Positions 26,803 to 35,485 of a stretch of 64,000 nucleotides of DNA are shown here, one piece after another. Both the position numbers and the translations under genes were made by a program. The DNA is from Tateyamaria omphalii (GTDB taxonomy: Bacteria > Pseudomonadota > Alphaproteobacteria > Rhodobacterales > Rhodobacteraceae), in contig NZ_CP019312.1 in the NCBI RefSeq assembly GCF_001969365.1, positions 2,728,001-2,792,000 of the forward strand. Direction: 5' to 3'. The notes under the pieces are model-generated. The model worked only from the letters and a program-made list of their open reading frames with translations. It did no database searches and had not been told where the DNA came from. The first letter of the stretch is position 1; each line of letters begins with the position of its first letter.

Positions 26803-27219
26803 TCAAGCCACCGGCGCCGATTGTATCGGGCGCGCTTCAATCACGACAAAGGCCTGTGCCCAAGGGTGATCATCGGTCAGGGTCACATGGATGATCGCCT
26901 CATGTCCCGCAGGTGTCATCGCGGTCAAGCGTTCCGCCGCCCAGCCTGTCACGTGCATGACCGGCTGACCTGTCTTGAGGTTGGTGACGGCCATGTCCTT
27001 CCACGCAATTCCCATGCGCAGACCGGTGCCCAGCGCCTTCGAACAGGCCTCCTTCGCCGCCCATCGCTTGGCATAGGTGCCCGCGATGTCCGCGCGGCGC
27101 TCGGCCTTGGCCTGCTCGATGTCAGTGAACACCCGGTTGCGGAACCGGTCGCCAAAGCGGTCCAGCGTGCCCTGAATGCGCTCGATATTCGCCAGATCGG
27201 TGCCAATGCCCAGGATCAT
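26803..27219 (-). CDS. acpS: Holo-[acyl-carrier-protein] synthase
   Basis: A 138-residue 4'-phosphopantetheinyl transferase that activates acyl carrier protein. The metal ligands are Asp8 in [12 protein letters not shown] and Glu57 in [12 protein letters not shown], and the CoA-binding [15 protein letters not shown] lies near the C-terminus. The usual neighbours pdxJ and lepB are present, although two extra genes (a hydrolase and a Dabb protein) sit between acpS and pdxJ. Confidence 0.95.
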   Translation of the reverse strand: MILGIGTDLANIERIQGTLDRFGDRFRNRVFTDIEQAKAERRADIAGTYAKRWAAKEACSKALGTGLRMGIAWKDMAVTNLKTGQPVMHVTGWAAERLTAMTPAGHEAIIHVTLTDDHPWAQAFVVIEARPIQSAPVA

Positions 27220-27227
27220 CTACAGTC

Positions 27228-28673
27228 TCACGCGGAAAAGAGCGGAAAGGATACGCCCAAGGCCCACGCCAGAACAAGCCCCAGCGCCAGCCCTGCCGTC
27301 CCCGGCCCCGTGCGCTTGGCAAAGGCACGGCCCATCACGCCAAAGGTCAGGAAAAACAGCAGGATGACAGGGGCGATCATGATCAGGAAAAACAGCCCCT
27401 CGAAATCCAGCGCAACGGCAATGCCCAGCGACACCAAAAGCGCAAGACGCAGCACCACTCGCTGCCACGCCGGCGCGCCAAAGGCCGCACGCGCGTCGGC
27501 CAGCATGAACGGCACAGCCCCCAACGCGAGCGCAGCGAGGATCGGCAACCGCCCGTCCGTCGGCCAGAAATTCGCGCCGTACCGATCAAGGGCCAGCCCG
27601 AACACGCCCAGCCCCCACACCACCAAAATACCAGCCGCCAAGGGCGCGGGCGCGGTCAACCGCCGCCCCGTCCAGAACAGCAACCCCAGTTGCAGCAGGC
27701 CATAGATGAACAAATGCAGCGCCAGATAATCCGCAACCAGAACCGGCAACAGCCGGGTGTCCAGCGGTGCTGCGATCAACGGCGCAACCAGCGCAGGCAC
27801 AAAGGCGACTAAGGCAAATGCACGCCAGCCCATCGGCTGCACCCCCGGCGCCTTCTGAGGAAACAGCCGCGCCAATGGCGCCACCAACGCCGTCACCGCG
27901 AAGAGCAACGCGATGAGCGCCCACCCCGTGGGCGGCACGGATGCCACACCCGATCGCTGATAAAACCCGTTCACCCAATCCAGCGCCTCCGCCCGACCGG
28001 CCCGGGAATGCAGGATCGCCACATGCTCGGCATAGGGCGCCAACACAGCGCGGCGGCTGACATCGCCAGCGACGACCGTTTCGCCCACCACAGCCGCCGG
28101 ATCGACCATCCGGGCCGCCTCCAACGCGAAGTCGGTCAAGCCCGGCTCCCACACGCCGGTCACGAGCAGCATATGCCCGGGATGGGCTGCATCAATCGCA
28201 CGGGAAAAGGCAGACAGCAGCACAATCGGCCCCACACGCGGATCATCCTGCGCCACACGCACCAGCACATCCGTCGCCATCGAATGTCCCAGCAGCGCAA
28301 CCGGCACATCGCCCGCCACACTGTCGATCACGGCGCGGGTCTGGGTCACCAGCCGCTGGGTTGTCCCGTCAATGGCATTCACGTCCCCGCCCATCGGCGT
28401 CGGGTGCAGGCCGTGTCCCTCAAAATCAAAGGCGTGAACGGTATAGCCCGCCTGCGCCAGCACAAGGGAATACCCCTGCATCATCTGCCGCGACCCGGCA
28501 AAGCCATGCGCCACGATCACGGGCGGCCCATCTGCCGCGCTGGAATAGATGGTCACAGGGGTATCGCCGACGCGGCGGTCTTCGATCGTCAGACCCGCGC
28601 GCGCGCCTTCCAGAACCGTCACGGCCCACGCCGCCACCAGCACAGCGACCACGGCCACAAGCCACCCCCGCAT
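27228..28673 (-). CDS. Membrane-bound alpha/beta hydrolase
   Basis: A 481-residue protein. A first transmembrane helix (2-20) is followed by an alpha/beta-hydrolase domain with VIVAHGFAGSRQMM (oxyanion region), FDFEGHGLH, and a nucleophile elbow GHSMA (129-133, Ser131), where the last Gly is Ala. The second half contains about eight hydrophobic segments. The substrate is unknown. I chose the ATG at 28673, 7 bases after the Dabb stop. This gene and the Dabb gene interrupt the usual pdxJ-acpS order. Confidence 0.8.
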   Translation of the reverse strand: MRGWLVAVVAVLVAAWAVTVLEGARAGLTIEDRRVGDTPVTIYSSAADGPPVIVAHGFAGSRQMMQGYSLVLAQAGYTVHAFDFEGHGLHPTPMGGDVNAIDGTTQRLVTQTRAVIDSVAGDVPVALLGHSMATDVLVRVAQDDPRVGPIVLLSAFSRAIDAAHPGHMLLVTGVWEPGLTDFALEAARMVDPAAVVGETVVAGDVSRRAVLAPYAEHVAILHSRAGRAEALDWVNGFYQRSGVASVPPTGWALIALLFAVTALVAPLARLFPQKAPGVQPMGWRAFALVAFVPALVAPLIAAPLDTRLLPVLVADYLALHLFIYGLLQLGLLFWTGRRLTAPAPLAAGILVVWGLGVFGLALDRYGANFWPTDGRLPILAALALGAVPFMLADARAAFGAPAWQRVVLRLALLVSLGIAVALDFEGLFFLIMIAPVILLFFLTFGVMGRAFAKRTGPGTAGLALGLVLAWALGVSFPLFSA

Positions 28674-28680
28674 GGGGCCG

Positions 28681-28992
28681 CTAAACCGCGTCGATGTCAA
28701 AAACGAGAACCCCGTCCCCGCCGCCTTCGCACAGGGCGACCAGCCGTGCGCCCAGCGCCTTATGCTCGGGATCGACGGCATAGGTGGCCAAGGCTTCGGC
28801 GTCCAACGCATCCAGCGTAAAGCCGTAGGGATAATCCGGGCTCTTGCTCTCATAATCCCGATTGGGCCCGGCACGGAAGCCTGAACAGCCCGGAATGCGG
28901 CGCACGACATCGCCCAGACCCAGCATGACCTTGTCGAGCTCGGCGCTGTCCGCCTTTGGGGCGAGACGCAGGAAAACGCAATGACGGATCAT
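28681..28992 (-). CDS. Dabb (stress-responsive A/B barrel) family protein
   Basis: A 103-residue protein that matches the Dabb ferredoxin-like fold: MIRHCVFLRLAPKADSAELDKVMLGL at the N-terminus, then GFRAGPNRDYESKSPDYPYGFTLDALDAEALATYAVDPEHKAL. The pattern of an N-terminal beta strand with His and a late YAxDPxH box is typical. Members act as small enzymes or stress proteins; here nothing more specific can be said. It lies 7 bases before the hydrolase gene. Confidence 0.85.
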   Translation of the reverse strand: MIRHCVFLRLAPKADSAELDKVMLGLGDVVRRIPGCSGFRAGPNRDYESKSPDYPYGFTLDALDAEALATYAVDPEHKALGARLVALCEGGGDGVLVFDIDAV

Positions 28993-29121
28993 ACTTGGCT
29001 CCTATCCTCTGCACGTCGATTGGCGATGGCCAGAGCGACGGCATATTCAACATTCACTCAAGAATGGAGCGTTCCAGCGAAAGCACAAGCCACCGGCACA
29101 AAATCGTCGGGAACATGCCGA

Positions 29122-29874
29122 TCAGGCCCTCGCGTCGTCCATCAACCGGCGCATCTCGCGAATGGCGGGGTCCAGGCCCAGAAAGATTGCCTCGCCGATC
29201 AGAAAGTGGCCGATGTTCAACTCCATCACCTCGGGAAAGGCCGCAACGGGGGCAACTGTCTCATAGGTCAGCCCGTGGCCCACATGCACCTCAAGACCCA
29301 GATCATGGGCAAAGGCCGACATCTCGCGCATCGCCTCCAACTCGCGGTCGCGGTCGTCAAACCGCCCCTCGTGATGCGCGTCGCAATAGGCACCGGAATG
29401 CAGCTCGATCACCTGCGCACCGATCCGGTGGGCGGCTTCGATCTGGCGTTTGTCGGCGGCGATAAAGATGGACACACGGCACCCCGCATCGCGCAGCGGC
29501 GCAATGAAATGGGCCAAGCGGTTCTCCTCGCGCGCCACTTCAAGCCCGCCCTCGGTCGTGCGTTCCTCGCGCTTTTCGGGCACGATGCAGACGGCGTGAG
29601 GTTTATGGCGCAGCGCAATGCTCTGCATCTCGTCCGTCGCCGCCATCTCGAAATTCAGCGGCACGGACAGCACGTCCATCAACCCTTCGATATCCGCGTC
29701 CGAGATGTGGCGGCGGTCCTCGCGCAGGTGCGCGGTGATGCCGTCGGCGCCCGCGGCTTCGGCCATCTTGGCCGCCCGCAACGGATCTGGCGTGTCCCCG
29801 CCACGCGCATTCCGCACCGTGGCCACGTGGTCGATATTCACACCAAGGCGCAGCTTACCCAAAGCAGATGTCAT
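29122..29874 (-). CDS. pdxJ: Pyridoxine 5'-phosphate synthase
   Basis: A 250-residue TIM-barrel enzyme that joins 1-deoxyxylulose-5-phosphate and aminoacetone-3-phosphate in vitamin B6 synthesis. Conserved blocks are [60 protein letters not shown] and [12 protein letters not shown] with [11 protein letters not shown]. The length is typical. It belongs to the leftward housekeeping block. Confidence 0.97.
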   Translation of the reverse strand: MTSALGKLRLGVNIDHVATVRNARGGDTPDPLRAAKMAEAAGADGITAHLREDRRHISDADIEGLMDVLSVPLNFEMAATDEMQSIALRHKPHAVCIVPEKREERTTEGGLEVAREENRLAHFIAPLRDAGCRVSIFIAADKRQIEAAHRIGAQVIELHSGAYCDAHHEGRFDDRDRELEAMREMSAFAHDLGLEVHVGHGLTYETVAPVAAFPEVMELNIGHFLIGEAIFLGLDPAIREMRRLMDDARA

Positions 29875-29970
29875 CGGTTCAGTCCTTCCAACCCATGTCG
29901 CTCAGCCGCAACCTAGTGCGGATATAACCCACCGGAAATACGGACAAAGCGGGAAAATTGTACCAAGCGA

Positions 29971-30630
29971 TCAGTCGACGTTCTGCTTGGCGCTTGCCGC
30001 CTTGCTGGCGGCCTTGGCCTTCAGCGCCTCGAACTTGGCCTTGATGGCCCCCTTGCGACGCTTCTGGTAGGCGCGGATCACGGGCACGGACAGGTAATAG
30101 CTGACCGTGGCAACCAAGATGCCCGGAATGATGCCGCCGATCAGGTAGGGAAAGAACACTTCGTCGTAAAAGATGCTCAGGTTGGTCCAGTCCCGCGGCT
30201 CATCCAACCACACATGCTTGAGGTTCAGCCATAGATCCGCACCCGCATCGACGAACTTCCCGCCAAAGGACCGCTCGGTCTCTTCCTTCATCTCCGTGCC
30301 CAAAAGCCAGTGACCGGTTTGCAGCGACACGAGGCCGATGGGCACATAGGTCAGCGGGTTGCCAAAAAAAGTTGCCATCAGCGCCGCCACGATGTTGCCG
30401 CGCATCGCCGTGGCAATCACGGCAGCGACCAGAAAATGCAGGCCATAAAACGGGGTGAAAGTGGTTAAGACACCAGCCCAGATGCCCCGCGCGATCTTTT
30501 CGGGGCTGTCGGGCAACCGGCGAACGCGGTGCTTTACATACTGAAACGCGCGCGCCCAGCCCCCGCGCGGCCAGAGGGTTTCCAGCACCGCGCGCAGGAA
30601 CGGTTTGGGGTCGCGGCGCTTGAACACCAA
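29971..30630 (-). CDS. DUF2062 domain-containing membrane protein
   Basis: A 219-residue protein with the DUF2062 pattern: SPEKIARGIWAGVLTTFTPFYGLHFLVAAVIATAMRGNIVAALMATFFGNPLTYVPIGLVSLQTGHWLLG, containing two to three membrane helices. Another helix near residue 165-185 is followed by a Lys/Ala-rich tail. Function is unknown. It is regularly found between rsh and pdxJ in Rhodobacterales and is 23 bases after rsh, so it is likely co-transcribed. Confidence 0.87.
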   Translation of the reverse strand: MVFKRRDPKPFLRAVLETLWPRGGWARAFQYVKHRVRRLPDSPEKIARGIWAGVLTTFTPFYGLHFLVAAVIATAMRGNIVAALMATFFGNPLTYVPIGLVSLQTGHWLLGTEMKEETERSFGGKFVDAGADLWLNLKHVWLDEPRDWTNLSIFYDEVFFPYLIGGIIPGILVATVSYYLSVPVIRAYQKRRKGAIKAKFEALKAKAASKAASAKQNVD

Positions 30631-30653
30631 TGTCTTGTCGCCCCTTCTTGCGC

Positions 30654-32795
30654 CTAGCCCGCCACCACCGCTTGGCCCGCAGACGGGGCAGGACGGCGAA
30701 AGCGGTCGATGGCGGCCACATCACTCTCTGCTTCAAGGGCGCCCATCAACGTATGCAAATGCGGGGCATCCCGAAGCTCTACGTAGACCAGCAGCCGGAA
30801 AAAGTCAGGCTTCCGATCCACAAACTCAAGGTTCGAGATATTCGCCTTGCTCTCACCGATCAATGTGCAAATCCGCCCCAGCACACCGGCGTCATTGCCA
30901 ATCGTGATATCCAGCGTCACACCGTACACGGCTGGGTGACTGCCGTCGTGCCAATGCAGGTCCAGCCAGCGGTCGGGCTGATTCTCGTATTCCACCAAAC
31001 GTTCACAATCGATGGCGTGAACCACAACGCCCTCCCCACGAAAGGCGATGCCGACAATGCGCTCGCCCGGCAGCGGCTCACAGCAGGTCGCACGCTGAAA
31101 CGACTGCCCGGGCAACAGACCGATCACGGCCCGGCGCGCGTCCACCTGCTTTCCGGGTTTTGGCGTCAAATCGGGATAAATCGCCTGCACCACCTCGCGG
31201 CCAGTCAGTTCTGCCGATCCCAGACGCGCCAGTACCTCATCCGCTCCCTTCAGGCGCAGGTGCTTGGCCGCCGCCTCCAGCGCCTTGTCGGTTGCTTTCT
31301 TTTGCACGTGGGCAAAAGCTGAACGCGCCAACTCGCGACCAAGAGTAATAAACCGATCCCGATCAGCCTCGCGCAAGCTGCGGCGAATGGCCGTCTTGGC
31401 CTTGCCGGTGGTGGCAATCTCAAGCCAGGTGGCCTGCGGCGTCTGCCCCTCCGCTGTGATGATCTCAACCGATTGGCCGTTCTTGACACGGGTCCACAAG
31501 GGCACGCGCATCCCATCCACCTTGGCGCCGACGCAAGCATTGCCGATCCGCGTGTGGATCGCATAGGCGAAATCAATGGGCGTCGCGCCTTTCGGCAATT
31601 TGACGACCTCACCCTTGGGGGTAAAGCAGAACACCTGGTCCGAATACATCTCGAGCTTGACGGCCTCGAGAAAGTCCTCGTGGTCCTCTTCACTGTCAAA
31701 CTGCTCGGTCAGTTGGCTGATCCACTTCGCCGGATCAACGGCAAACGGGTTCTGCGACCGGACGCCGTCGCGGTAGGACCAGTGCGCCGCCACACCCGTC
31801 TCTGCCACATCATGCATCTGCCGCGTGCGGATCTGCACTTCGACCCGCTTGCCATCACGGCCCGACACGGTGGTGTGGATCGACCGATAGCCGTTGGTCT
31901 TGGGCTGGCTGATATAGTCCTTGAACCGGCCGGGCACAGCGCGCCAGCGCTGGTGAATGGCGCCCAGCGCGCGGTAACAATCCTCTTCGGTGCCGGTGAT
32001 GACGCGGAAACCATAGATGTCGGACAACCGGCTAAACGACTGGTCCTTTTCCTGCATCTTGCGCCAGATCGAATAGGGCTTCTTGGCGCGGCCAAACACT
32101 TCGGCGTCGATATCGACCTTCGCCAACTCGTGCCGCATGTCGCCGGTAATACGCTGGATCACATCGCCCGTTTCGCGCTGCATGGTGATGAAACGGCGAA
32201 TGATCGAAGACCGCGCATCCGGGTTCAGCGTCTTGAAGGCCAGATCCTCCAATTCCTCGCGCATCCACTGCATGCCCATCCGGCCCGCCAGCGGGGCAAA
32301 GATGTCCATTGTCTCGCGCGCCTTCTGCACCTGCTTTTCGGCGCGCATCGACTTGATGGTGCGCATGTTGTGCAGACGGTCGCTCAGCTTGACCAGGATC
32401 ACGCGCATGTCCTTCGACATGGCCATGAACAGCTTGCGGAAGTTCTCAGCCTGCTTTGTCTCGACACTGCTCAGCTGCAGATTGGTCAACTTGGTCACAC
32501 CGTCGACCAGCTTGGCAATCTCGTCCCCGAACTCTTCGGCGACCATGCTGTAGTTGGCCTTGGTGTCCTCGATCGTGTCGTGCAGCAGCGCGGTGACGAT
32601 GGTCGCATCATCCAACTGTTGTTCGGTCAGGATCGCCGCGACGGCAACCGGATGCGTGAAATAGGGCTCGCCCGAATGGCGGAACTGCCCGTCATGCATT
32701 TGACCGCCAAAGGCATAGGCCCGGCGGATCAAATCGTCGTTCGTCTTGGGGTTGTAGTTGCGGACCAGCGCGATCAGGTCGTCGGCAGATATCAT
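30654..32795 (-). CDS. rsh: Bifunctional (p)ppGpp synthetase/hydrolase
   Basis: A 713-residue RelA/SpoT homolog, the single long stringent-response enzyme usual in alphaproteobacteria. The hydrolase HD domain has HD (72-73) in LLHDTIEDT; the synthetase domain has GYRSIHTTVSGRDG and VEVQIRTRQMHDVAETGVAAHW. TGS (VFCFTPKGEVVKLPKGATPIDFAYAIH) and C-terminal ACT domains follow. Both catalytic parts look intact. It sits 22 bases after rpoZ, matching the classic rpoZ-spoT pairing. Confidence 0.96.
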   Translation of the reverse strand: MISADDLIALVRNYNPKTNDDLIRRAYAFGGQMHDGQFRHSGEPYFTHPVAVAAILTEQQLDDATIVTALLHDTIEDTKANYSMVAEEFGDEIAKLVDGVTKLTNLQLSSVETKQAENFRKLFMAMSKDMRVILVKLSDRLHNMRTIKSMRAEKQVQKARETMDIFAPLAGRMGMQWMREELEDLAFKTLNPDARSSIIRRFITMQRETGDVIQRITGDMRHELAKVDIDAEVFGRAKKPYSIWRKMQEKDQSFSRLSDIYGFRVITGTEEDCYRALGAIHQRWRAVPGRFKDYISQPKTNGYRSIHTTVSGRDGKRVEVQIRTRQMHDVAETGVAAHWSYRDGVRSQNPFAVDPAKWISQLTEQFDSEEDHEDFLEAVKLEMYSDQVFCFTPKGEVVKLPKGATPIDFAYAIHTRIGNACVGAKVDGMRVPLWTRVKNGQSVEIITAEGQTPQATWLEIATTGKAKTAIRRSLREADRDRFITLGRELARSAFAHVQKKATDKALEAAAKHLRLKGADEVLARLGSAELTGREVVQAIYPDLTPKPGKQVDARRAVIGLLPGQSFQRATCCEPLPGERIVGIAFRGEGVVVHAIDCERLVEYENQPDRWLDLHWHDGSHPAVYGVTLDITIGNDAGVLGRICTLIGESKANISNLEFVDRKPDFFRLLVYVELRDAPHLHTLMGALEAESDVAAIDRFRRPAPSAGQAVVAG

Positions 32796-32817
32796 GCGGT
32801 CCGCACCCCGGGCGGTG

Positions 32818-33171
32818 TCAGCCCTGGCCTTGGGCGGCCATCAGCTGACGCAGCAGCATCTCTTCGGACATGCTGTCTTCTTCGGGCTTGTCCTGCTCGG
32901 CACCCATGAGAAGCGCCATGGCGTCCTCTTCGGCCTCATCGACTTCGATCTGGCTCTGGTTCGATTCGATCAGCCGCTCGCGCAACTCTTCCGAACTTTG
33001 CGTCTCTTCCGCGATCTCGCGCAGTGACACGACAGGGTTCTTGTCGTTGTCACGATCCACAGTGATTGGCGCACCGCTGGAAATCTCGCGCGCGCGGTGC
33101 GCGGCAAGCATCACCAGTTCGAAACGGTTCGGAACCTTGTCAACGCAGTCTTCAACGGTCACGCGGGCCAT
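32818..33171 (-). CDS. rpoZ: DNA-directed RNA polymerase subunit omega
   Basis: A 117-residue omega subunit that helps assemble RNA polymerase. It begins [59 protein letters not shown], the family core, with an acidic C-terminal tail. The ribosome site GCAGGAGC lies 6 bases before the ATG. It leads directly into rsh and is preceded by a likely promoter at 33212-33240. Confidence 0.97.
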   Translation of the reverse strand: MARVTVEDCVDKVPNRFELVMLAAHRAREISSGAPITVDRDNDKNPVVSLREIAEETQSSEELRERLIESNQSQIEVDEAEEDAMALLMGAEQDKPEEDSMSEEMLLRQLMAAQGQG

Positions 33172-33211
33172 GGGGATGCTCCTGCTCAGGAAGGAAAGAA
33201 TAGAAGGGCGC

Positions 33212-33240
33212 TATTTAGGCGCGATTGACGCGAATGACAA
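33212..33240 (-). promoter_or_regulatory. Probable promoter for rpoZ-rsh
   Basis: On the minus strand, TTGTCA (33240-33235) and TAAATA (33217-33212) are separated by 17 bases, 40 bases before the rpoZ start. The -35 matches the consensus in five of six positions; the -10 is weaker. It overlaps the space after folK, so rpoZ-rsh can be expressed apart from folK. Confidence 0.5.
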
Positions 33241-33244
33241 GCCG

Positions 33245-33856
33245 CTATTCGAACGGCATGATGGCCGCCAAATCCTCAACCGGCAGCGAATCCCGCATCT
33301 CGACAACGGTGCGACGGGTGATGGGATGCACCCAATCCGGCACGACCTCCGCCATCGGAACAAGGACAAAAGCGCGCTCATGCATCCTCGGATGCGGCAG
33401 CAAAAGCTGCCCCGGGGCCGATTCCTGCTGCTGATCGAGGGGCAGATCCATCCATTGACGCAACGTCGCAACATCGGGGCGGACGACATCTCCGTAAGCC
33501 AGCAAGTCAAGGTCCACGACCCGCTGTTCCCACCTGACCTTGCGGCGACGGCCCAGATCCGCCTCAATCTCGTGCAGACGCGTGATCGCTTCGGGGGCCG
33601 ACCACGTAGCAGACAGTAAAACAACAGCATTTACAAAGTCGGGACCACTGCCCGCCGGGACCGCCGGGGTCATGAAAAACCGGCTTTGCGCCCGAATCAC
33701 CGCACCGGATTCCTCCATCCGAAAGATGGCTTTTTGTAAAATTTTCGCAGGTGACCCTACGGCAGAAGACTTGTTTGATCCGAGGGCAATGACCAGTTTT
33801 GCTTGGTTCTGCGGCAGGGTTTCGCTCGCTTTGACCCCATCTCCGACTTGCGACAT
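33245..33856 (-). CDS. folK: 2-amino-4-hydroxy-6-hydroxymethyldihydropteridine diphosphokinase
   Basis: A 203-residue HPPK that transfers pyrophosphate from ATP to the pterin in folate synthesis. Conserved stretches are LVIALGSNKSSAVGSP, SRFFMTPAVPAGSGPDFVNAVV, LHEIEADLGRRRKVRWEQRVVDLDLLAYGDVV and LLLPHPRMHERAFVLVPMAEVVPDWVHP. These include the ATP-binding and metal-binding (DLDLL) residues. I chose the ATG at 33856; a GTG four codons upstream is an alternative. It is divergent from the NYN-domain gene. Confidence 0.95.
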   Translation of the reverse strand: MSQVGDGVKASETLPQNQAKLVIALGSNKSSAVGSPAKILQKAIFRMEESGAVIRAQSRFFMTPAVPAGSGPDFVNAVVLLSATWSAPEAITRLHEIEADLGRRRKVRWEQRVVDLDLLAYGDVVRPDVATLRQWMDLPLDQQQESAPGQLLLPHPRMHERAFVLVPMAEVVPDWVHPITRRTVVEMRDSLPVEDLAAIMPFE

Positions 33857-33956
33857 AATAAAAAACACCTATTTTCCGACCACCGCCGCTTCGCGTTTTA
33901 ACGCACTCACTCACGGAAATCACAGGCGGAACCCCGAATTTTCGGAAGGACATTTT

Positions 33957-34529
33957 ATGTTTTACAAGGACGAACGGTTAGCACTGTTCATCGACGGCTC
34001 GAACCTTTACGCCGCAGCCAAAGCGCTTGGGTTCGACATAGACTACAAACTTCTCAGGCAAGAGTTCATGCGGCGTGGCAAATTGCTGCGTGCATTCTAT
34101 TACACGGCCCTGCTTGAAAACGACGAGTATTCACCGATCCGTCCACTCGTGGATTGGCTGAATTACAACGGGTTCACCATGGTGACCAAACCGGCCAAGG
34201 AATACACGGATTCCATGGGTCGGCGTAAGGTCAAGGGGAACATGGATATCGAACTTGCCGTCGATGCAATGGAGCTTGCGCCGCGCGTGGACCACATCGT
34301 GCTCTTTTCGGGCGACGGGGACTTCCGCCCGCTCGTGGAAAGCCTCCAGCGCCAGGGCGTGCGCGTGTCGGTCGTGTCGACGATTCGCAGCCAGCCGCCG
34401 ATGATCTCGGATGATCTGCGCCGGCAAGCGGACAACTTCATCGAACTTGATGAGTTGAAGGACGTGATCGGCCGCCCCCCACGCGAACCGATGCCCGAAC
34501 GCGAGCAAAAGCTGCAAGCGCAGGGCTAA
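33957..34529 (+). CDS. NYN domain (LabA-like) protein
   Basis: A 190-residue PIN/NYN-fold protein. The acidic site includes Asp13 in LALFIDGSNLYAAAKALG, a VKGNMDIELAVDAMELA segment, and HIVLFSGDGDFRPLVESLQRQGVRVSVVS, which fit metal-dependent RNases of the LabA/DUF88 group. The start at 33957 has GGAAGGA 7 bases upstream and places the fold at residue 8. RNA cleavage is the family expectation, not shown here. It is divergent from folK. Confidence 0.92.
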   Translation: MFYKDERLALFIDGSNLYAAAKALGFDIDYKLLRQEFMRRGKLLRAFYYTALLENDEYSPIRPLVDWLNYNGFTMVTKPAKEYTDSMGRRKVKGNMDIELAVDAMELAPRVDHIVLFSGDGDFRPLVESLQRQGVRVSVVSTIRSQPPMISDDLRRQADNFIELDELKDVIGRPPREPMPEREQKLQAQG

Positions 34530-34544
34530 GGTCGGACTCATCAA

Positions 34545-34574
34545 CGGGCAGTGACACTGCAATGTCGCTGCCCG
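34545..34574 (+). terminator. Hairpin after NYN-domain gene
   Basis: CGGGCAGTGAC (34545-34555) pairs with GTCGCTGCCCG (34564-34574), with one G:T pair, around loop ACTGCAAT. It starts 15 bases after the stop. No T run follows, so it may act as a weak terminator or a 3'-end stabiliser. Confidence 0.5.
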
Positions 34575-34632
34575 TCATATGAAAATGGGTTCGTCATCAA
34601 ATACGGCATGTCAGGCTACCAGCACACCTCGC

Positions 34633-34681
34633 TGTTTTAAAACAAAAAGACCTGTGTAAATATCCCCCCGATTGGGGGGAT
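34633..34681. promoter_or_regulatory. Palindrome and perfect inverted repeat before LuxR gene
   Basis: TGTTTTAAAACA (34633-34644) is a perfect 12-bp palindrome. ATCCCCCC (34662-34669), spacer GATT and GGGGGGAT (34674-34681) form a perfect 8-bp inverted repeat spanning 20 bp that ends 6 bases before the ATG at 34688. Its size equals that of LuxR-type operators, and its place over the ribosome site suggests autoregulation or a translation-blocking hairpin. Confidence 0.5.
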
Positions 34682-34687
34682 CGCAGC

Positions 34688-35425
34688 ATGTTTCGTGATG
34701 CTGAACAGCTGGAACATCTCACAAGCGTGGCCGCTTTATGGGATGGTGTGGTGCAAACGTTGCGCGCACGCGGCATCCGCCACGTGATCTACATCACGGC
34801 CACCGGCACACCCGCACATGACAGCCGCGTTCTGACAACCTGCCCCGGGCTCTATGCCCAGGCTGCCCCAGATGCCGACCCGTTTCTCAGCCATTGCTGC
34901 AACAGTTACGACATCACCCGCACGGGCCCGGAGTTCCTGCCGGACCACGATTACCTCCCCGATAACGCCAAGGCATTTATCAAAACGGCCCGGTCCGAAG
35001 GGTTTCTGACAGGTTTCGGCATCCCCACCCGCCTGCGCGGGGCCGAGCGGTACGGCGGGTTCAACCTGGGCACCACACTCGACCGCGACACGTTTCTCGA
35101 AACCATGTGGCCCCAAGGTGAACAATTCCGCCTCTTTTGCCTGCTGATCCACCGCCGGATCGAAGAGCTGTCAGGCACCCGAACCGACCACGCGCCCGCC
35201 CTCATCGCGCCCGACATGCCCGCGTCGCTCGATGCGCTCAGCCCGCGCGAGGCCGAGGTGATCTACATGCTTGCCCGCGGCCTCAGCCGGAAAGAGGCGG
35301 CGCGGGTTTGCGGCATCAGCCTCAACACCGTGAACGAATATGCCAAAACCGCCTACCGCAAACTCGGCATTCACAACCGGGCCGACGCCGCGCGGCTTGT
35401 GTTCGGTCAGACCACCGCAGACTAG
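34688..35425 (+). CDS. LuxR-family transcriptional regulator (solo)
   Basis: A 245-residue protein with an N-terminal autoinducer-binding-like domain and a C-terminal LuxR HTH (LDALSPREAEVIYMLARGLSRKEAARVCGISLNTVNEYAKTAYRKLGIHNRADAARLV, about 182-240). In the sensor part LYAQAAPDADPF keeps the Tyr and Asp-Pro seen in LuxR proteins, but the Trp usually four residues before the Tyr is Cys. GFLTGFGIPTRLRG is the later conserved block. There is no luxI in the window, so it is a solo, and its ligand may not be a normal acyl-homoserine lactone. Confidence 0.88.
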   Translation: MFRDAEQLEHLTSVAALWDGVVQTLRARGIRHVIYITATGTPAHDSRVLTTCPGLYAQAAPDADPFLSHCCNSYDITRTGPEFLPDHDYLPDNAKAFIKTARSEGFLTGFGIPTRLRGAERYGGFNLGTTLDRDTFLETMWPQGEQFRLFCLLIHRRIEELSGTRTDHAPALIAPDMPASLDALSPREAEVIYMLARGLSRKEAARVCGISLNTVNEYAKTAYRKLGIHNRADAARLVFGQTTAD

Positions 35426-35485
35426 GCGCCACCCTTTACCCGGTGCCCCCAAGCGCTTAACTCTGGATCAACAACAGGAGCCGCC

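Noticed and set aside
31473..32909. 478-codon open frame opposite rsh and rpoZ
   Set aside because: Both genes on the other strand are complete and conserved; this frame has no motif and spans their boundary.
33540..33956. Upstream extension of the NYN-domain frame
   Set aside because: Antisense to folK; the NYN fold begins at the ATG at 33957, which has its own ribosome site.
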